Positions 51,001 through 59,322 of a stretch of 64,000 bases of DNA are shown here, in pieces. A model generated the notes under the pieces. It searched no databases, was not told the DNA's origin, and saw only the letters and a list, made by a program, of their open reading frames with translations. A program made the position numbers and the translations under genes. Numbering within the stretch: the first letter of the stretch is position 1; every line of letters starts with the position of its first letter. The DNA comes from Thiocapsa imhoffii (GTDB lineage Bacteria > Pseudomonadota > Gammaproteobacteria > Chromatiales > Chromatiaceae), in NCBI RefSeq assembly GCF_016583985.1, contig NZ_NRSD01000002.1, forward strand, positions 62,001 through 126,000, read 5' to 3'.

Positions 51001-51257
51001 TCAAGATCGACCGGTCCTTCGTCTTCGATATCCTGACCGATACCAATGCGGCCGCGATCGCGCGCACCATCATCGCGCTTGGTCATACCCTGGATCTCGA
51101 TGTCATCGCCGAAGGGGTCGAAACCGAGGCGCAACGCGACTGGCTGGCGGATCAGGGCTGCCTGGTCTACCAGGGGTATCTCTTCGCGCGTCCCGAACCG
51201 ATCGAGCGTCTCGCCCCATTGCTGCGCGAGCGATTCGACTGCAACGCGGTCTACTAG
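48084..51257 (+). CDS. Membrane c-di-GMP sensor: HAMP, PAS x3, GGDEF, EAL
   Basis: 1057 aa. Transmembrane helices at about 8-28 and 168-190 flank a periplasmic sensor (about 30-165). HAMP (about 190-245), three PAS/PAC domains (about 255-370, 375-495 and 500-620), GGDEF (about 622-785) and EAL (about 795-1050) follow. The cyclase motif RLGGDEF is intact. The phosphodiesterase has ECLLRW (EAL variant ECL) with DDFGTGYSSL, KIDRSF and AEGVET all present. Both activities are therefore possible. It senses an unknown periplasmic or redox signal and sets c-di-GMP for motility or biofilm control. ATG at 48084 follows an AGAGGA site; an in-frame TTG lies two codons earlier. Confidence 0.93.
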   Translation: MALTALPLGWRLGSILLLAQALLLGWVVYDSQHLTQDALDRVRETRLVELTERAGPVLAPLIATSDVDRLRETLAHWGRMPGIGYLVVVDPSGQPLAAHGAAPLGLDPTALATGTVTPVPHRAATETQIALQFAGQTHGMLHVGHTEDVIAQIGQQLRERSLLHGVIAFCGLLFVIILLTLGLSRRLRRVERAALAVAAGDLQQRLDDPAADEIGRVAQAFNEMATALRQRESALRETQSELERVSAYKYRNLLNATSDAVMLFDPQRGLYDCNPAAVRLFDCSRAQLIGFQPAELIASPWPPDVLPDGTMVMPSSENRRFECLLRGPDGREVVPAEVLLTQVALGHTSLLQMVARDIGARKAAEQALKHSEEKYRFLLEYSYDIVYLFNLDGVFTFASPSWSRLMGYSIEATLGTHYREYVHPDDLAICVRAFKEVIEQGVQRCDIRYRVRHADGTWRWHDSSAMPYRDEQGEVIGFQGIARDVTEQQAQDEQQRVAAIAFEAQEGMVVTDVEGVILRVNRAFTLITGYSAEEAIGQTPRLLKSSQHDQAFYTEMWSQILDTGSWQGEVWNRRKDGEIYPQWLTVSAVLNAAGSVTHYVGTLTDITGRKSAEEEIRALAFYDSLTRLPNRRLLLDRLQQGLTHCKEQDCLGAVFYIDLDDFKTFNDTLGHDQGDRLLQLVGQRLAQCISDTETLARLGGDEFVVMVSNVGADPVEALRQAEHLGKALLDVMRAPFELDGASHYSTFSVGATLFDGQSIRPEDLMKQADMAMYRAKAAGRNTLRFFNPAMQLEVQARADLEMRLREALRHERLLLHYQIQVDRHGEVVGAECLLRWNDPGQGLIPPDRFIPLAEESGLILPIGHWVLETACARLADWARQPETRDLTLAVNISARQFRQHHFVAQVERALLDSGADPTKLKLEITESLLLDDVEETITKMVALKARGVGFALDDFGTGYSSLSYLKRLPFDVLKIDRSFVFDILTDTNAAAIARTIIALGHTLDLDVIAEGVETEAQRDWLADQGCLVYQGYLFARPEPIERLAPLLRERFDCNAVY

Positions 51258-51793
51258 GTCAACATCTCAGCGATACCGCGTGCTGAAGGGAACTCACGGC
51301 AGGGTTTCCGTGACGCTCCGTGGAGCTCGACAGGTTGCCCAACCTTGCATAGTCCACCTATTTTCGGATAAGTTCCCTATTCGGCCTTGGGCAATGGCCT
51401 GTGCACGTGAGATGGGATTCATCTGCTGACGTGTTGCCAGGCTGTCCAATCGCCATCGTCCCGATGCCCGCCGGATACTCAGGTTTCACCCTGCCGGTCG
51501 ATCGGGACACGCGGTGCGTCTCACCGCAAATCAACATGTGAGCCGATCCAATACGGCTCATTCATCGCGGCTCGGTGCCGACGAATCCTCTCGCTAGTCG
51601 TCTTCGGCGTTCGTGGCGAGGTGGCTGTATCGCTTCAATCCGCGCGCAGCCGTGTCCAACCGGGTCGTTTCGCGCAACCTCCGGGCTGACCGTTTGCCGC
51701 GGCATCGGTTCGTCGGATTGGGGCGATTGCGTCCGTCTGGTCTGGCTTGGTCTCGACTGGACGTGCCCGTGATGGCCCGGTTGGAGATTTGCT
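51258..51793. other. Intergenic region before the porin
   Basis: 536 bases with no gene that I can support. A 7-bp stem TGAGCCG/CGGCTCA (51539-51560) with an 8-base loop is present without a T-run. The porin ribosome site GGAG lies at the right end. Confidence 0.5.
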
Positions 51794-53296
51794 ATGGCAG
51801 GCACCATGCCGTTCCGCCCGCGATTGGGCCATTCGTTCTCCAGGATGCTTGGCGTTCTGCTCGTCCCCATGCTGTCGGCACCCCCATCGATCGTGCTTGG
51901 GGAAGCGTCTGATGTGGAAGAACTCGAGCAACGCGTCGCCAACCTGGCGAGTCAATTGGCTGCGGCGCAACGTTCTCTTGAGGCGGCGCGGGCTGGGCGC
52001 ATCGAGGATCGGGTGGCTGATGATGCGGTGGTGTCGCGAGAGATGGTCGCGCCCGGGGTCGTCGCCGAAACAGATCAAGCCCTCGATGAGTCGGCACCTG
52101 AGAGCACTGTATTCAAGATCGGTCCAGTGACGATCGGCGGGGCGATGCGCGTCAATTACGTACTCGGCAGTTACAAAATCCCCGAGATCAATCCAGGCCC
52201 CAACCGGGGTGGTCGTGGTGGCAACATTGAGTTGGACACCTTCCGGATCAATCTCGCGCTCGACTATGACAACCTCATCGGTCGTCTCGAATATCGTTGG
52301 TATACCGCTGGGTCGGGTAAGAGTTACAACTTTCTCCATACCGGCTGGCTTGGATATCGGTTTGCCGACGACAGCGAAATCCAGCTGGGTGTCAATCGCG
52401 TTCCATTCGGACCAGGTCCCTATGGTGTGTCCCAGAGCTGGTTCTTTGATCAGCACTATTACGTTGGGCTGTCTGATGACATGGATCTTGGCATCAAGTA
52501 CAGCACCACGATCGATCGCTGGTTGTTGGATGTAGCTTATTATCCAATGAGCGAGGGGAGCTATTTCGGACGGAGTCTGAATAGTACACGCTATAGCTAC
52601 GATGCGGTGCGCTGGCGTGAGACGGTCGATGCCGATGGCAACGTGTCCTTCGGTGTCGAGAACAACGGCTATGACGAGCGCCATCAGTTCAATGTCCGTG
52701 CCATCTATCAGTTCGACGACACCGCGGTACCGACCGATCTCGGAGTCTCACTGCAATACGGACGGCTGAAGGGGCAGCGAGCCAATAACGGAAGCCATTG
52801 GGCTGCATCGGTGCATATGGTCAATCGCATCGATCAGTTCACCCTCGCTTCGCAGTTGACACGTTACGAATACGATATCGACAGTGATAACCCTTGGGGG
52901 ACTGCAGCGCTGATCCCGATGGGGGCCTATGACTTTGCCTGGCCAGTCGCGAGCAAGGCATGGATTCCGGCCATCTCCATCAGTTATCTCAAGGAAACCC
53001 CCCAAATCCCCTGGCTTGACTCGGTTCTCCCCTATCTCGAATACAGCAGTATCGTTAAGGACGAGTCATCCTTCAACGACAGCCAGTTGTGGGTCGCGGG
53101 CGCGGCATGGGCGAGTGGCGGTTGGTATATCTACAGTGACTTCGCCTACTCGAACGGGAATTATTTCGTCGGGAACAGGGCCGCGGGAGGTGGCATGGAT
53201 GACTATTCCCGCATTGATGGGGTCGGTGATTTTGGTGTCAACGGCAACGACAAGTGGAATTATCGCTTCAATCTCAATCTCGGATATTACTTCTGA
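51794..53296 (+). CDS. Outer-membrane porin with N-terminal coiled coil (DcaP/OprP-like)
   Basis: 500 aa: a signal peptide, a short periplasmic coiled coil (about 40-70, VEELEQRVANLASQLAAAQRSLEAA), and then a beta-barrel of alternating aromatic strands. It ends in Phe (NLNLGYYF), the usual signal for BAM insertion. A trimeric porin with an N-terminal coiled coil fits the DcaP-like and related families. It precedes a betaine-type carrier in the same direction, so it may admit osmolytes or organic acids. GGAG is placed 7 bases before the ATG. Confidence 0.85.
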   Translation: MAGTMPFRPRLGHSFSRMLGVLLVPMLSAPPSIVLGEASDVEELEQRVANLASQLAAAQRSLEAARAGRIEDRVADDAVVSREMVAPGVVAETDQALDESAPESTVFKIGPVTIGGAMRVNYVLGSYKIPEINPGPNRGGRGGNIELDTFRINLALDYDNLIGRLEYRWYTAGSGKSYNFLHTGWLGYRFADDSEIQLGVNRVPFGPGPYGVSQSWFFDQHYYVGLSDDMDLGIKYSTTIDRWLLDVAYYPMSEGSYFGRSLNSTRYSYDAVRWRETVDADGNVSFGVENNGYDERHQFNVRAIYQFDDTAVPTDLGVSLQYGRLKGQRANNGSHWAASVHMVNRIDQFTLASQLTRYEYDIDSDNPWGTAALIPMGAYDFAWPVASKAWIPAISISYLKETPQIPWLDSVLPYLEYSSIVKDESSFNDSQLWVAGAAWASGGWYIYSDFAYSNGNYFVGNRAAGGGMDDYSRIDGVGDFGVNGNDKWNYRFNLNLGYYF

Positions 53297-53447
53297 CGAT
53301 CCCCGGTGTTTCGGTCAAGCCAGACGCGTGGTGTCGTGACCACGCTTATGGACCGAGTCCGAGCGCCTGCGAGTCACCGGTGGATCGGTGGCGACATCAC
53401 CAACGCGTCGAAATCAGACGGATCATTCGCTAGTGCGGAGTGTCGAC

Positions 53448-55448
53448 ATGAGTGAGAACAAGAGTCCCGAGAGTCCCGATGAGCCACGGCCCTCCTGGAT
53501 CCAGTGGAATCCTCCCGTCTTTATCATTTCAGCGGTCCTGGCCTTGGTCTTTGTGCTGTTTTCAGCCTTGGCCACCGAGATCGCCGAGCCCTTGTTCGGG
53601 TCGATCCAAAACTGGGTGATCGATTCCGCGGGCTGGTTCTATGTCATCTCGGTTGCGGGCTTCCTAGTCTTCGTCGTGGCCTTGGCATTCTCGGGATTGG
53701 GTCGGATCAAGCTCGGACCCGAGCACAGTCAACCCGATTACAGCTATGGCTCATGGTTTGCCATGCTGTTCTCGGCGGGCATGGGGATCGGACTCATGTT
53801 CTTCGGCGTGGCCGAACCCGTCATGCACTTCGTTTCACCGCCCGTGGGCGACCCGGAGGTCGCCGGGGCGGCACGTCAGGCGATGCGCATCACCTTCTTC
53901 CACTGGGGCGTGCATGCCTGGGCCATCTATGCCGTGGTGGCCCTATCATTGGCCTATTTCGCCTTTCGTCACAATTTGCCTTTGACGATTCGCTCTTCGC
54001 TCTACCCCCTCATCGGTGATCGCATCCATGGGCCGATCGGCCATGCCGTGGACATTTTCGCCGTGTTGGGAACACTCTTCGGCGTGGCGACCTCGCTCGG
54101 GTTCGGTGTGATCCAAATCAACGCCGGCATCAATTATCTGTTCGATGTTCCGGTGTCCATCGGGGTGCAGGTTGCCCTGATCACTGGGATCACGGCGATT
54201 GCGACACTCTCCGTCGGTCTGGGGCTGGATAATGGCATTCGGCGGATCTCAGAGTTGAATATGATCCTAGCCGTGGTTTTGTTGGTTTTCGTTCTCGTTG
54301 CCGGTCCAACGGTTTTTCTGCTGCAAACACTGGTCCAAAACACCGGCATGTATCTCTCGAACCTGTTCGAGATGACATTCAATCTCTATGCCTATGAACC
54401 AACCGATTGGATTGGCGGCTGGACCCTGTTCTATTGGGGATGGTGGATCGCGTGGGCACCCTTTGTGGGGATGTTCATCGCGCGTGTCTCCCGGGGGCGA
54501 AGTATTCGTGAGTTCGTATTCGGGGTGCTCTTTGTCCCGGTTGGTTTCACCTTTATGTGGATGACATTCTTCGGAAATACCGCCATCCATATGATTCTGA
54601 TTCAGGGGATCACCGAGCTTGCCGATGCGGTTGCCGCGGATACCGCCGTTGCACTTTTCCAGTTCTTCGAGTATCTGCCCTTTTCGAGTCTGATGGCTCT
54701 GATCGCAACCCTCCTGGTGATCACCTTCTTTGTCACCTCATCGGATTCCGGTTCCTTGGTGGTCGATATTCTGACCTCCGGTGGACAGGATGAGTCACCG
54801 CTCTGGCAGCGCGTGTTCTGGGCGGTCCTCGAGGGTGTGATTGCGGCGGCCTTACTGATTGCGGGAGGGTTAGCCGCGCTGCAGACCGTCACGATTGCGA
54901 GCGCCCTGCCGTTCACAGTGGTTATGATTCTGATGTGCTGGGGCCTTTTGCGTGCGTTACGGCTCGATGGGATCAAACACATGAGTCTGCAGTCGGCCCG
55001 GGTCCTGACGCTCGGGTCCAGCGGGCTGGTCAACTGGCGCCGTCGGTTACGGACCATTATTCATCAGCCGACGAAGACGGAAACCCTGCGTTTCATTCAG
55101 GAAACGGTCAAGTCCGCGCTCGTTGAGGTGGTGGATGAATTGCACAAGATGACATTGGACGCCGCGTTCGGCGAGGGTGAGGATGGACGGGTCTGGGTGG
55201 AGATCCGACACGGTGATGAAATCGATTTCTTCTATTCAGTGCGACCGCGTCCTTATGAAGCACCAAGCTTCATTCTGCGTGACACGCGCGCGAGTCGCGC
55301 CCGAGAGCTGCAATACTTCCGCGCCGAGGTCCATCTGCGCGAAGGCGGCCAGGACTATGATCTGATGGGCTGGAGTACCCAGGACATCATTACCGATGTC
55401 CTCGATCAGTACGAACGTCACATGCACTTTTTGCAAACCGTGCGTTGA
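53448..55448 (+). CDS. betT: BCCT family osmolyte transporter (BetT-like)
   Basis: 666 aa, 12 transmembrane helices in a LeuT-type fold. The substrate-site helix contains WGWWIAWAPFVGMFIARVSRGRSIREF, the BCCT signature; GMGIGLMFFGVAEPV is another. About 130 residues of hydrophilic C-terminal tail follow the last helix, as in BetT, where the tail senses osmotic stress. It imports choline, glycine betaine or a related compound with sodium or protons. Met at 53448 has a GGAG site; the frame from 53388 is an unlikely extension. It converges on the MscS gene, which relieves osmotic downshock. Confidence 0.92.
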   Translation: MSENKSPESPDEPRPSWIQWNPPVFIISAVLALVFVLFSALATEIAEPLFGSIQNWVIDSAGWFYVISVAGFLVFVVALAFSGLGRIKLGPEHSQPDYSYGSWFAMLFSAGMGIGLMFFGVAEPVMHFVSPPVGDPEVAGAARQAMRITFFHWGVHAWAIYAVVALSLAYFAFRHNLPLTIRSSLYPLIGDRIHGPIGHAVDIFAVLGTLFGVATSLGFGVIQINAGINYLFDVPVSIGVQVALITGITAIATLSVGLGLDNGIRRISELNMILAVVLLVFVLVAGPTVFLLQTLVQNTGMYLSNLFEMTFNLYAYEPTDWIGGWTLFYWGWWIAWAPFVGMFIARVSRGRSIREFVFGVLFVPVGFTFMWMTFFGNTAIHMILIQGITELADAVAADTAVALFQFFEYLPFSSLMALIATLLVITFFVTSSDSGSLVVDILTSGGQDESPLWQRVFWAVLEGVIAAALLIAGGLAALQTVTIASALPFTVVMILMCWGLLRALRLDGIKHMSLQSARVLTLGSSGLVNWRRRLRTIIHQPTKTETLRFIQETVKSALVEVVDELHKMTLDAAFGEGEDGRVWVEIRHGDEIDFFYSVRPRPYEAPSFILRDTRASRARELQYFRAEVHLREGGQDYDLMGWSTQDIITDVLDQYERHMHFLQTVR

Positions 55449-55481
55449 GTGGATGTCGGCGGCGTTGGCCGGGATCAGTCC

Positions 55482-57017
55482 TCAACGTACCGATCCTTGG
55501 CGCCCGAGCAAGCGTTCGATACGCTGACGGATATCACGCAGGCTCAACCGACCGACGGGTTGCCGGCTCGCGGCGCGGGCGGCATCCGCGGCATCGATGC
55601 GCTCCTTGACGATACGCGCCAAACGCTCGGCGAGATCCGGGCGTTTGGCCAAGAGCGCGCGTAAACAGTCGCGATCGATCCGAATCAAGGTCACGTCGCT
55701 TTTGGCACGCAGCTCGAGGAATGAGGGCTCATTGGTCAGCATGGAGGTGATGCCGAGATGATTCCCTGGACCCAGGATCTCGGTCACCTTACGGCTGCGG
55801 TCGGGCAGGGTGATCGCCGCTTCGACCAGTCCACCCGTGATCACATAGAAGGCATCACTGGGGCTCCCCTCGGCGAGGATGACGTGTCCACTGTCGACGT
55901 GCGAATAGACACTTTGTGAGGCGATCTGCTCCAACTCATCCTGGGTCAAGAGGCCGGCAAGATCGAGGCTCTTGAGTGCGAGCAGGATGGTTGGGGGTTC
56001 GGCCTGAACGGTGCTCGCGCGTCTGGTTCGCCACTCGTGGACCTCCGGAGCAAGGCTGATGCCTGCGCGACTCAGCCCCCAATGGATCTCGCGAAAGAGT
56101 TCCTCGCGGCCGCGGAACACCCCGGGATAATTCTTCAAATGCACCCACACCATGTACTTATAGGGTTGGGTCGTCGCATCGGCGAGGCGCACGATGGGAT
56201 TGGGAAATTTGAGGATGTTCTCGCATCGCAGAGCGGCCTCGAGGATTAAGGCGGTGGCGAAGCGCGGATCGACTTCCGCTGGGATCTGCACGAAATACCA
56301 GGGCGCAAACAGATGTTGATCGTCGTGGAGATTCTTCAACGGCTCGCCGGCCATCTTGGAGTTGGGAATGACATGGGTGGCATTGTCCCAGCCTCGTAGG
56401 CGCGTCGCGCGCCAGTTGAGATCAATGACCTGTCCAACCGTCCCGTCGCGCAGTTCGATCCAGTCGCCCATCTTGAAGGGACGCTCAATCCCCAAGGCGA
56501 TGCCTGAAAAGAGATCTCCCAATGTGCGTTGCAGTGCGAGTCCGACCACGGCCGCGGCCACGCCGGTTGAGAGCCAGATGCCGGTGAAGGAATAGCCCCT
56601 TTGCCACAGAAAAATGGCCAGGCCGATCAACATCAGCGTGCCATAGATCAAACCGAGAGCGAGCTTTGGAACCCGGTCGGGCAGTGCCGTGTCCGCTTTG
56701 CGGACGATCAACACCTCGATTAAGCGGGCGATCAGCCAGCTCGCGAGCAGATAGGTGAGGACCAGGATCCCGATCTGCAGACGTGCGTTCGCCTCGGCGA
56801 GACCGAGCCGAGCCAACAGGATCCTGAGCAGGATACCGACGATCAGGACCAACGCGGGGAGCAGGATCAGGTCAACGATGGCTAAGGTGATCGGAAAACG
56901 GGCCATCAGCCAGCGGCCCTGCAGTATCCCCTTGCCTCCGCGCCAGAGCATGAGCAACAGCGATAGGAGCAGACCGATGTGCCAGTGCTCGGCGATGAAG
57001 AGTTCAACGGCATTCAT
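55482..57017 (-). CDS. MscS-type channel fused to a cyclic-nucleotide-binding domain
   Basis: 511 aa. Several N-terminal helices, then the pore helix and MscS core (about 145-250: VGLALQRTLGDLFSGIALGIERPFKMGDWIELRDGTVGQVIDLNWRATRLR) and the cytoplasmic beta and alpha/beta vestibule. A C-terminal cNMP/CRP-type domain (about 380-490: SHVDSGHVILAEGSPSDAFYVITGGLVEAAI) and a coiled end follow. MscS opens under membrane tension. The fusion (bCNG-type) lets a nucleotide or small ligand modulate it. It is next to BetT, so the pair suggests osmotic management. Confidence 0.9.
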   Translation of the reverse strand: MNAVELFIAEHWHIGLLLSLLLMLWRGGKGILQGRWLMARFPITLAIVDLILLPALVLIVGILLRILLARLGLAEANARLQIGILVLTYLLASWLIARLIEVLIVRKADTALPDRVPKLALGLIYGTLMLIGLAIFLWQRGYSFTGIWLSTGVAAAVVGLALQRTLGDLFSGIALGIERPFKMGDWIELRDGTVGQVIDLNWRATRLRGWDNATHVIPNSKMAGEPLKNLHDDQHLFAPWYFVQIPAEVDPRFATALILEAALRCENILKFPNPIVRLADATTQPYKYMVWVHLKNYPGVFRGREELFREIHWGLSRAGISLAPEVHEWRTRRASTVQAEPPTILLALKSLDLAGLLTQDELEQIASQSVYSHVDSGHVILAEGSPSDAFYVITGGLVEAAITLPDRSRKVTEILGPGNHLGITSMLTNEPSFLELRAKSDVTLIRIDRDCLRALLAKRPDLAERLARIVKERIDAADAARAASRQPVGRLSLRDIRQRIERLLGRQGSVR

Positions 57018-57166
57018 TGAAGATCATCCTACCGCCAGTCACTGCGATGGCTCAAATGGTCGGAAATCGTCCCAAGTCGCCCGCGGCGCGTCCTGGTGGG
57101 TGCCACCCAGGGTGGTTCACGCGTCGCTGCGGAGCATGCGGTTCGTCACAACGCCATGGCATCGCT

Positions 57167-57994
57167 TCAGTGCTGGCAGCGGGGACAATAGACGCTCGAA
57201 CGTTGCCCGATGCGCTGCTGGCGCAGCGGCGTTGCGCACACGCCGCAGGGTTCGCCGGCGCGTCCATAGACCCGCAGCGACCGCGCAAAATAGCCGGGGT
57301 GCCCGTCTTCGCGGACGAAGTCACGCAGTGTGGTCCCGCCCTGGATAATCGAGGCCTCGAGCACCGTGCGAATGGTGTCGGCAAGCCGGCGATAGCGTTC
57401 CCGGCTGATCCGATGACAGGCGCGGTTGGGGTGAATGCCGGCGAGAAAGAGTGATTCGCTGGCGTAGATGTTGCCGACCCCGACGACGACGCGAGGGTCC
57501 ATGATGAAGTTTTTCACCGCGATGCGCCGTTGCTGTGCGCTGCGATGGAGGTGTTCACCGTCGAACCCAGGACTCAAGGGTTCGAGGCCGAGTCCACGCA
57601 GTAGGGGGTGACGCTGCAGCGCGCACTCAGGCGTGTCATCGGTCCAGAGAAAGAGACCGAAACGCCGTGGATCATGAAAGCGCAGACACCGCTGGTCGGC
57701 GAGCACCAGATCGAGGTGATCGTGTTTGCGCACGGGGGTGTCCGCGGTGACGATCCGCAGGCTGCCGGACATGCCCAGATGGATCAGCAGGCTGCCTCGG
57801 TCGAGCTCGATCAAGAGATATTTGCTGCGTCTGCTCAGGGTCCGGATGGTGCATCCGGCGACCCGCTCGGGGGTTTCGGGTGCAATGGGCTGGCGCAGGC
57901 GCGGTTCACGGACGATCAGCCGCTCGATTCGCTTGGCTTCGAGATGGGGGCGGATTCCGCGCAAGGTCGTCTCGACCTCTGGGAGTTCAGGCAT
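57167..57994 (-). CDS. mutM: Formamidopyrimidine-DNA glycosylase
   Basis: 275 aa. The catalytic N-terminus PELPEVETT (Pro2, Glu3), the conserved Lys near 58 (RRSKYLLIEL), the H2TH region and the C-terminal zinc finger (CGVCATPLRQQ through YCPRCQ) are all present. It removes 8-oxoguanine and ring-opened purines and nicks the strand. The start overlaps the DUF4340 stop as TGATG, so it is the last gene of the GldFG-like operon, although its function is unrelated. Confidence 0.96.
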   Translation of the reverse strand: MPELPEVETTLRGIRPHLEAKRIERLIVREPRLRQPIAPETPERVAGCTIRTLSRRSKYLLIELDRGSLLIHLGMSGSLRIVTADTPVRKHDHLDLVLADQRCLRFHDPRRFGLFLWTDDTPECALQRHPLLRGLGLEPLSPGFDGEHLHRSAQQRRIAVKNFIMDPRVVVGVGNIYASESLFLAGIHPNRACHRISRERYRRLADTIRTVLEASIIQGGTTLRDFVREDGHPGYFARSLRVYGRAGEPCGVCATPLRQQRIGQRSSVYCPRCQH

Positions 57995-59322
57995 CAGCGG
58001 TGGTCCGGGTCGATGGCAAAGGGGTCTTCGCCGAAACCTTGAGGCGCGATGGGCGCCGTGTTCTCCCGATCGGTTGGGGCGGGAGCGAAGGGGTCTGATT
58101 CAACTTCCATCCCAGCGGGCCATGACTCGATGGGGTCGAATACGCGCTGATCACTGGCGAAGGGATCGTCTTGCGAGCCAGGAAAACGCGGCGTTGGGTG
58201 GGCCTGCTCAGGGGGCTCGAGCGCGGGCGCGAACGGGTCTTGACCGAAGCCGGGCGGTGGGTCGTGATCCGCCTCCCAGCCGAACGCGTCAGGCCGAACG
58301 ATCGGCTCGGGCGTTGGCTCGTGGGGGCGCAGGTGGACGGCCGGCGCTGGTCCGAGCGGAAGATCTCCGGAGAGCGGCGCCTCAGGGTCCATCAGGCCCG
58401 TGGCCGCATCAACCGGGTCCGATGGCTCCAGTGACCAGGCATCCCAGTCGTGCGTCTCGGCGTCCATCGTGGTGGGTGCGACGCCGGGCCAACGCTGGTC
58501 GCTCTGTTCCTGGCCAGCGATTCCGGTGGGGTCCGATGGCCGTGGCAAGGGGGTTGGGGCGCGCGCCCCTGGATCGGTGACCAGCTCGATGGCCTCGGTG
58601 AGCACATAGGTCAGTCGCAGATCGGGCCGACTCCAGCGACGCCCGTCGGGTGAAACCAGATACTCGATCTGACTGCCATCCAGCGCGCTGAGTGTCAGGC
58701 GCGATCCCGCGCTGGTGTCCAGCATGGGTTCGACCCGTTCGGCCGTCAGCATCTGGATGCGTTCGAGGGTCTCGAGGTTCAGGGCCACGTCGTCGTGGGT
58801 GGCGTGGGCGATCACCGGGTGGCGGGGCGCGACCGTGCGGGCCACGAAGTCGATGGGTGGCGCGATCAGGCGATGTTGGAACTGGTCCTCGATGAGATGC
58901 ACCAAGTCGTCGTTGCGTAGGTAACGCCATTGCGCGATCGGATCGAGGCCGCCGAAGGCAACCTCGGTTGTGTCGAGTCGGAGTCGCAGGTTGGCCGGGT
59001 CGAGGCCAAGTTCGCTCAACACGACCGCGTCCGCCGGCAGGCTGCGCAGCAGGTGGGCCTCGCGGATCGCAAGCAGGGCTTGCACCCGCTCGGTGTCCGC
59101 ATCCAGATCCCAGGGCGCACGCAGGCGCCAACCCACGTCCTGGCGCTCGAGCCGAATCGTTGGTTCACCCGCTCGGGTAATTTCGACCAAGAGTGGCGGT
59201 CCGCTCGCGGTGTCGATCAAGGTCGGCGGTCGCCGCGGGCGTTCGAGTTCTTGATGAATCGTCCACCCGAGCATGGCCACAACCCCAAGGAGCAGGACAT
59301 TGAGCAACCAGCGTCCGCTCAT
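57994..59322 (-). CDS. DUF4340 protein with C-terminal DPFA repeats
   Basis: 442 aa. One N-terminal membrane helix (about 5-25, LLNVLLLGVVAMLGWTI) and a DUF4340 domain (about 30-230) typical of the auxiliary partner of GldG/GldF transporters. A Pro/Asp-rich tail (about 270-442) contains QDPFAP, DDPFAS, SDPFAP and EDPFAI at 24-, 24- and 23-residue spacing. The start overlaps the GldG-like stop by four bases (ATGA). The tail looks disordered and repetitive. Role unknown; it may bind a partner in the periplasm, on the predicted topology. Confidence 0.82.
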   Translation of the reverse strand: MSGRWLLNVLLLGVVAMLGWTIHQELERPRRPPTLIDTASGPPLLVEITRAGEPTIRLERQDVGWRLRAPWDLDADTERVQALLAIREAHLLRSLPADAVVLSELGLDPANLRLRLDTTEVAFGGLDPIAQWRYLRNDDLVHLIEDQFQHRLIAPPIDFVARTVAPRHPVIAHATHDDVALNLETLERIQMLTAERVEPMLDTSAGSRLTLSALDGSQIEYLVSPDGRRWSRPDLRLTYVLTEAIELVTDPGARAPTPLPRPSDPTGIAGQEQSDQRWPGVAPTTMDAETHDWDAWSLEPSDPVDAATGLMDPEAPLSGDLPLGPAPAVHLRPHEPTPEPIVRPDAFGWEADHDPPPGFGQDPFAPALEPPEQAHPTPRFPGSQDDPFASDQRVFDPIESWPAGMEVESDPFAPAPTDRENTAPIAPQGFGEDPFAIDPDHR

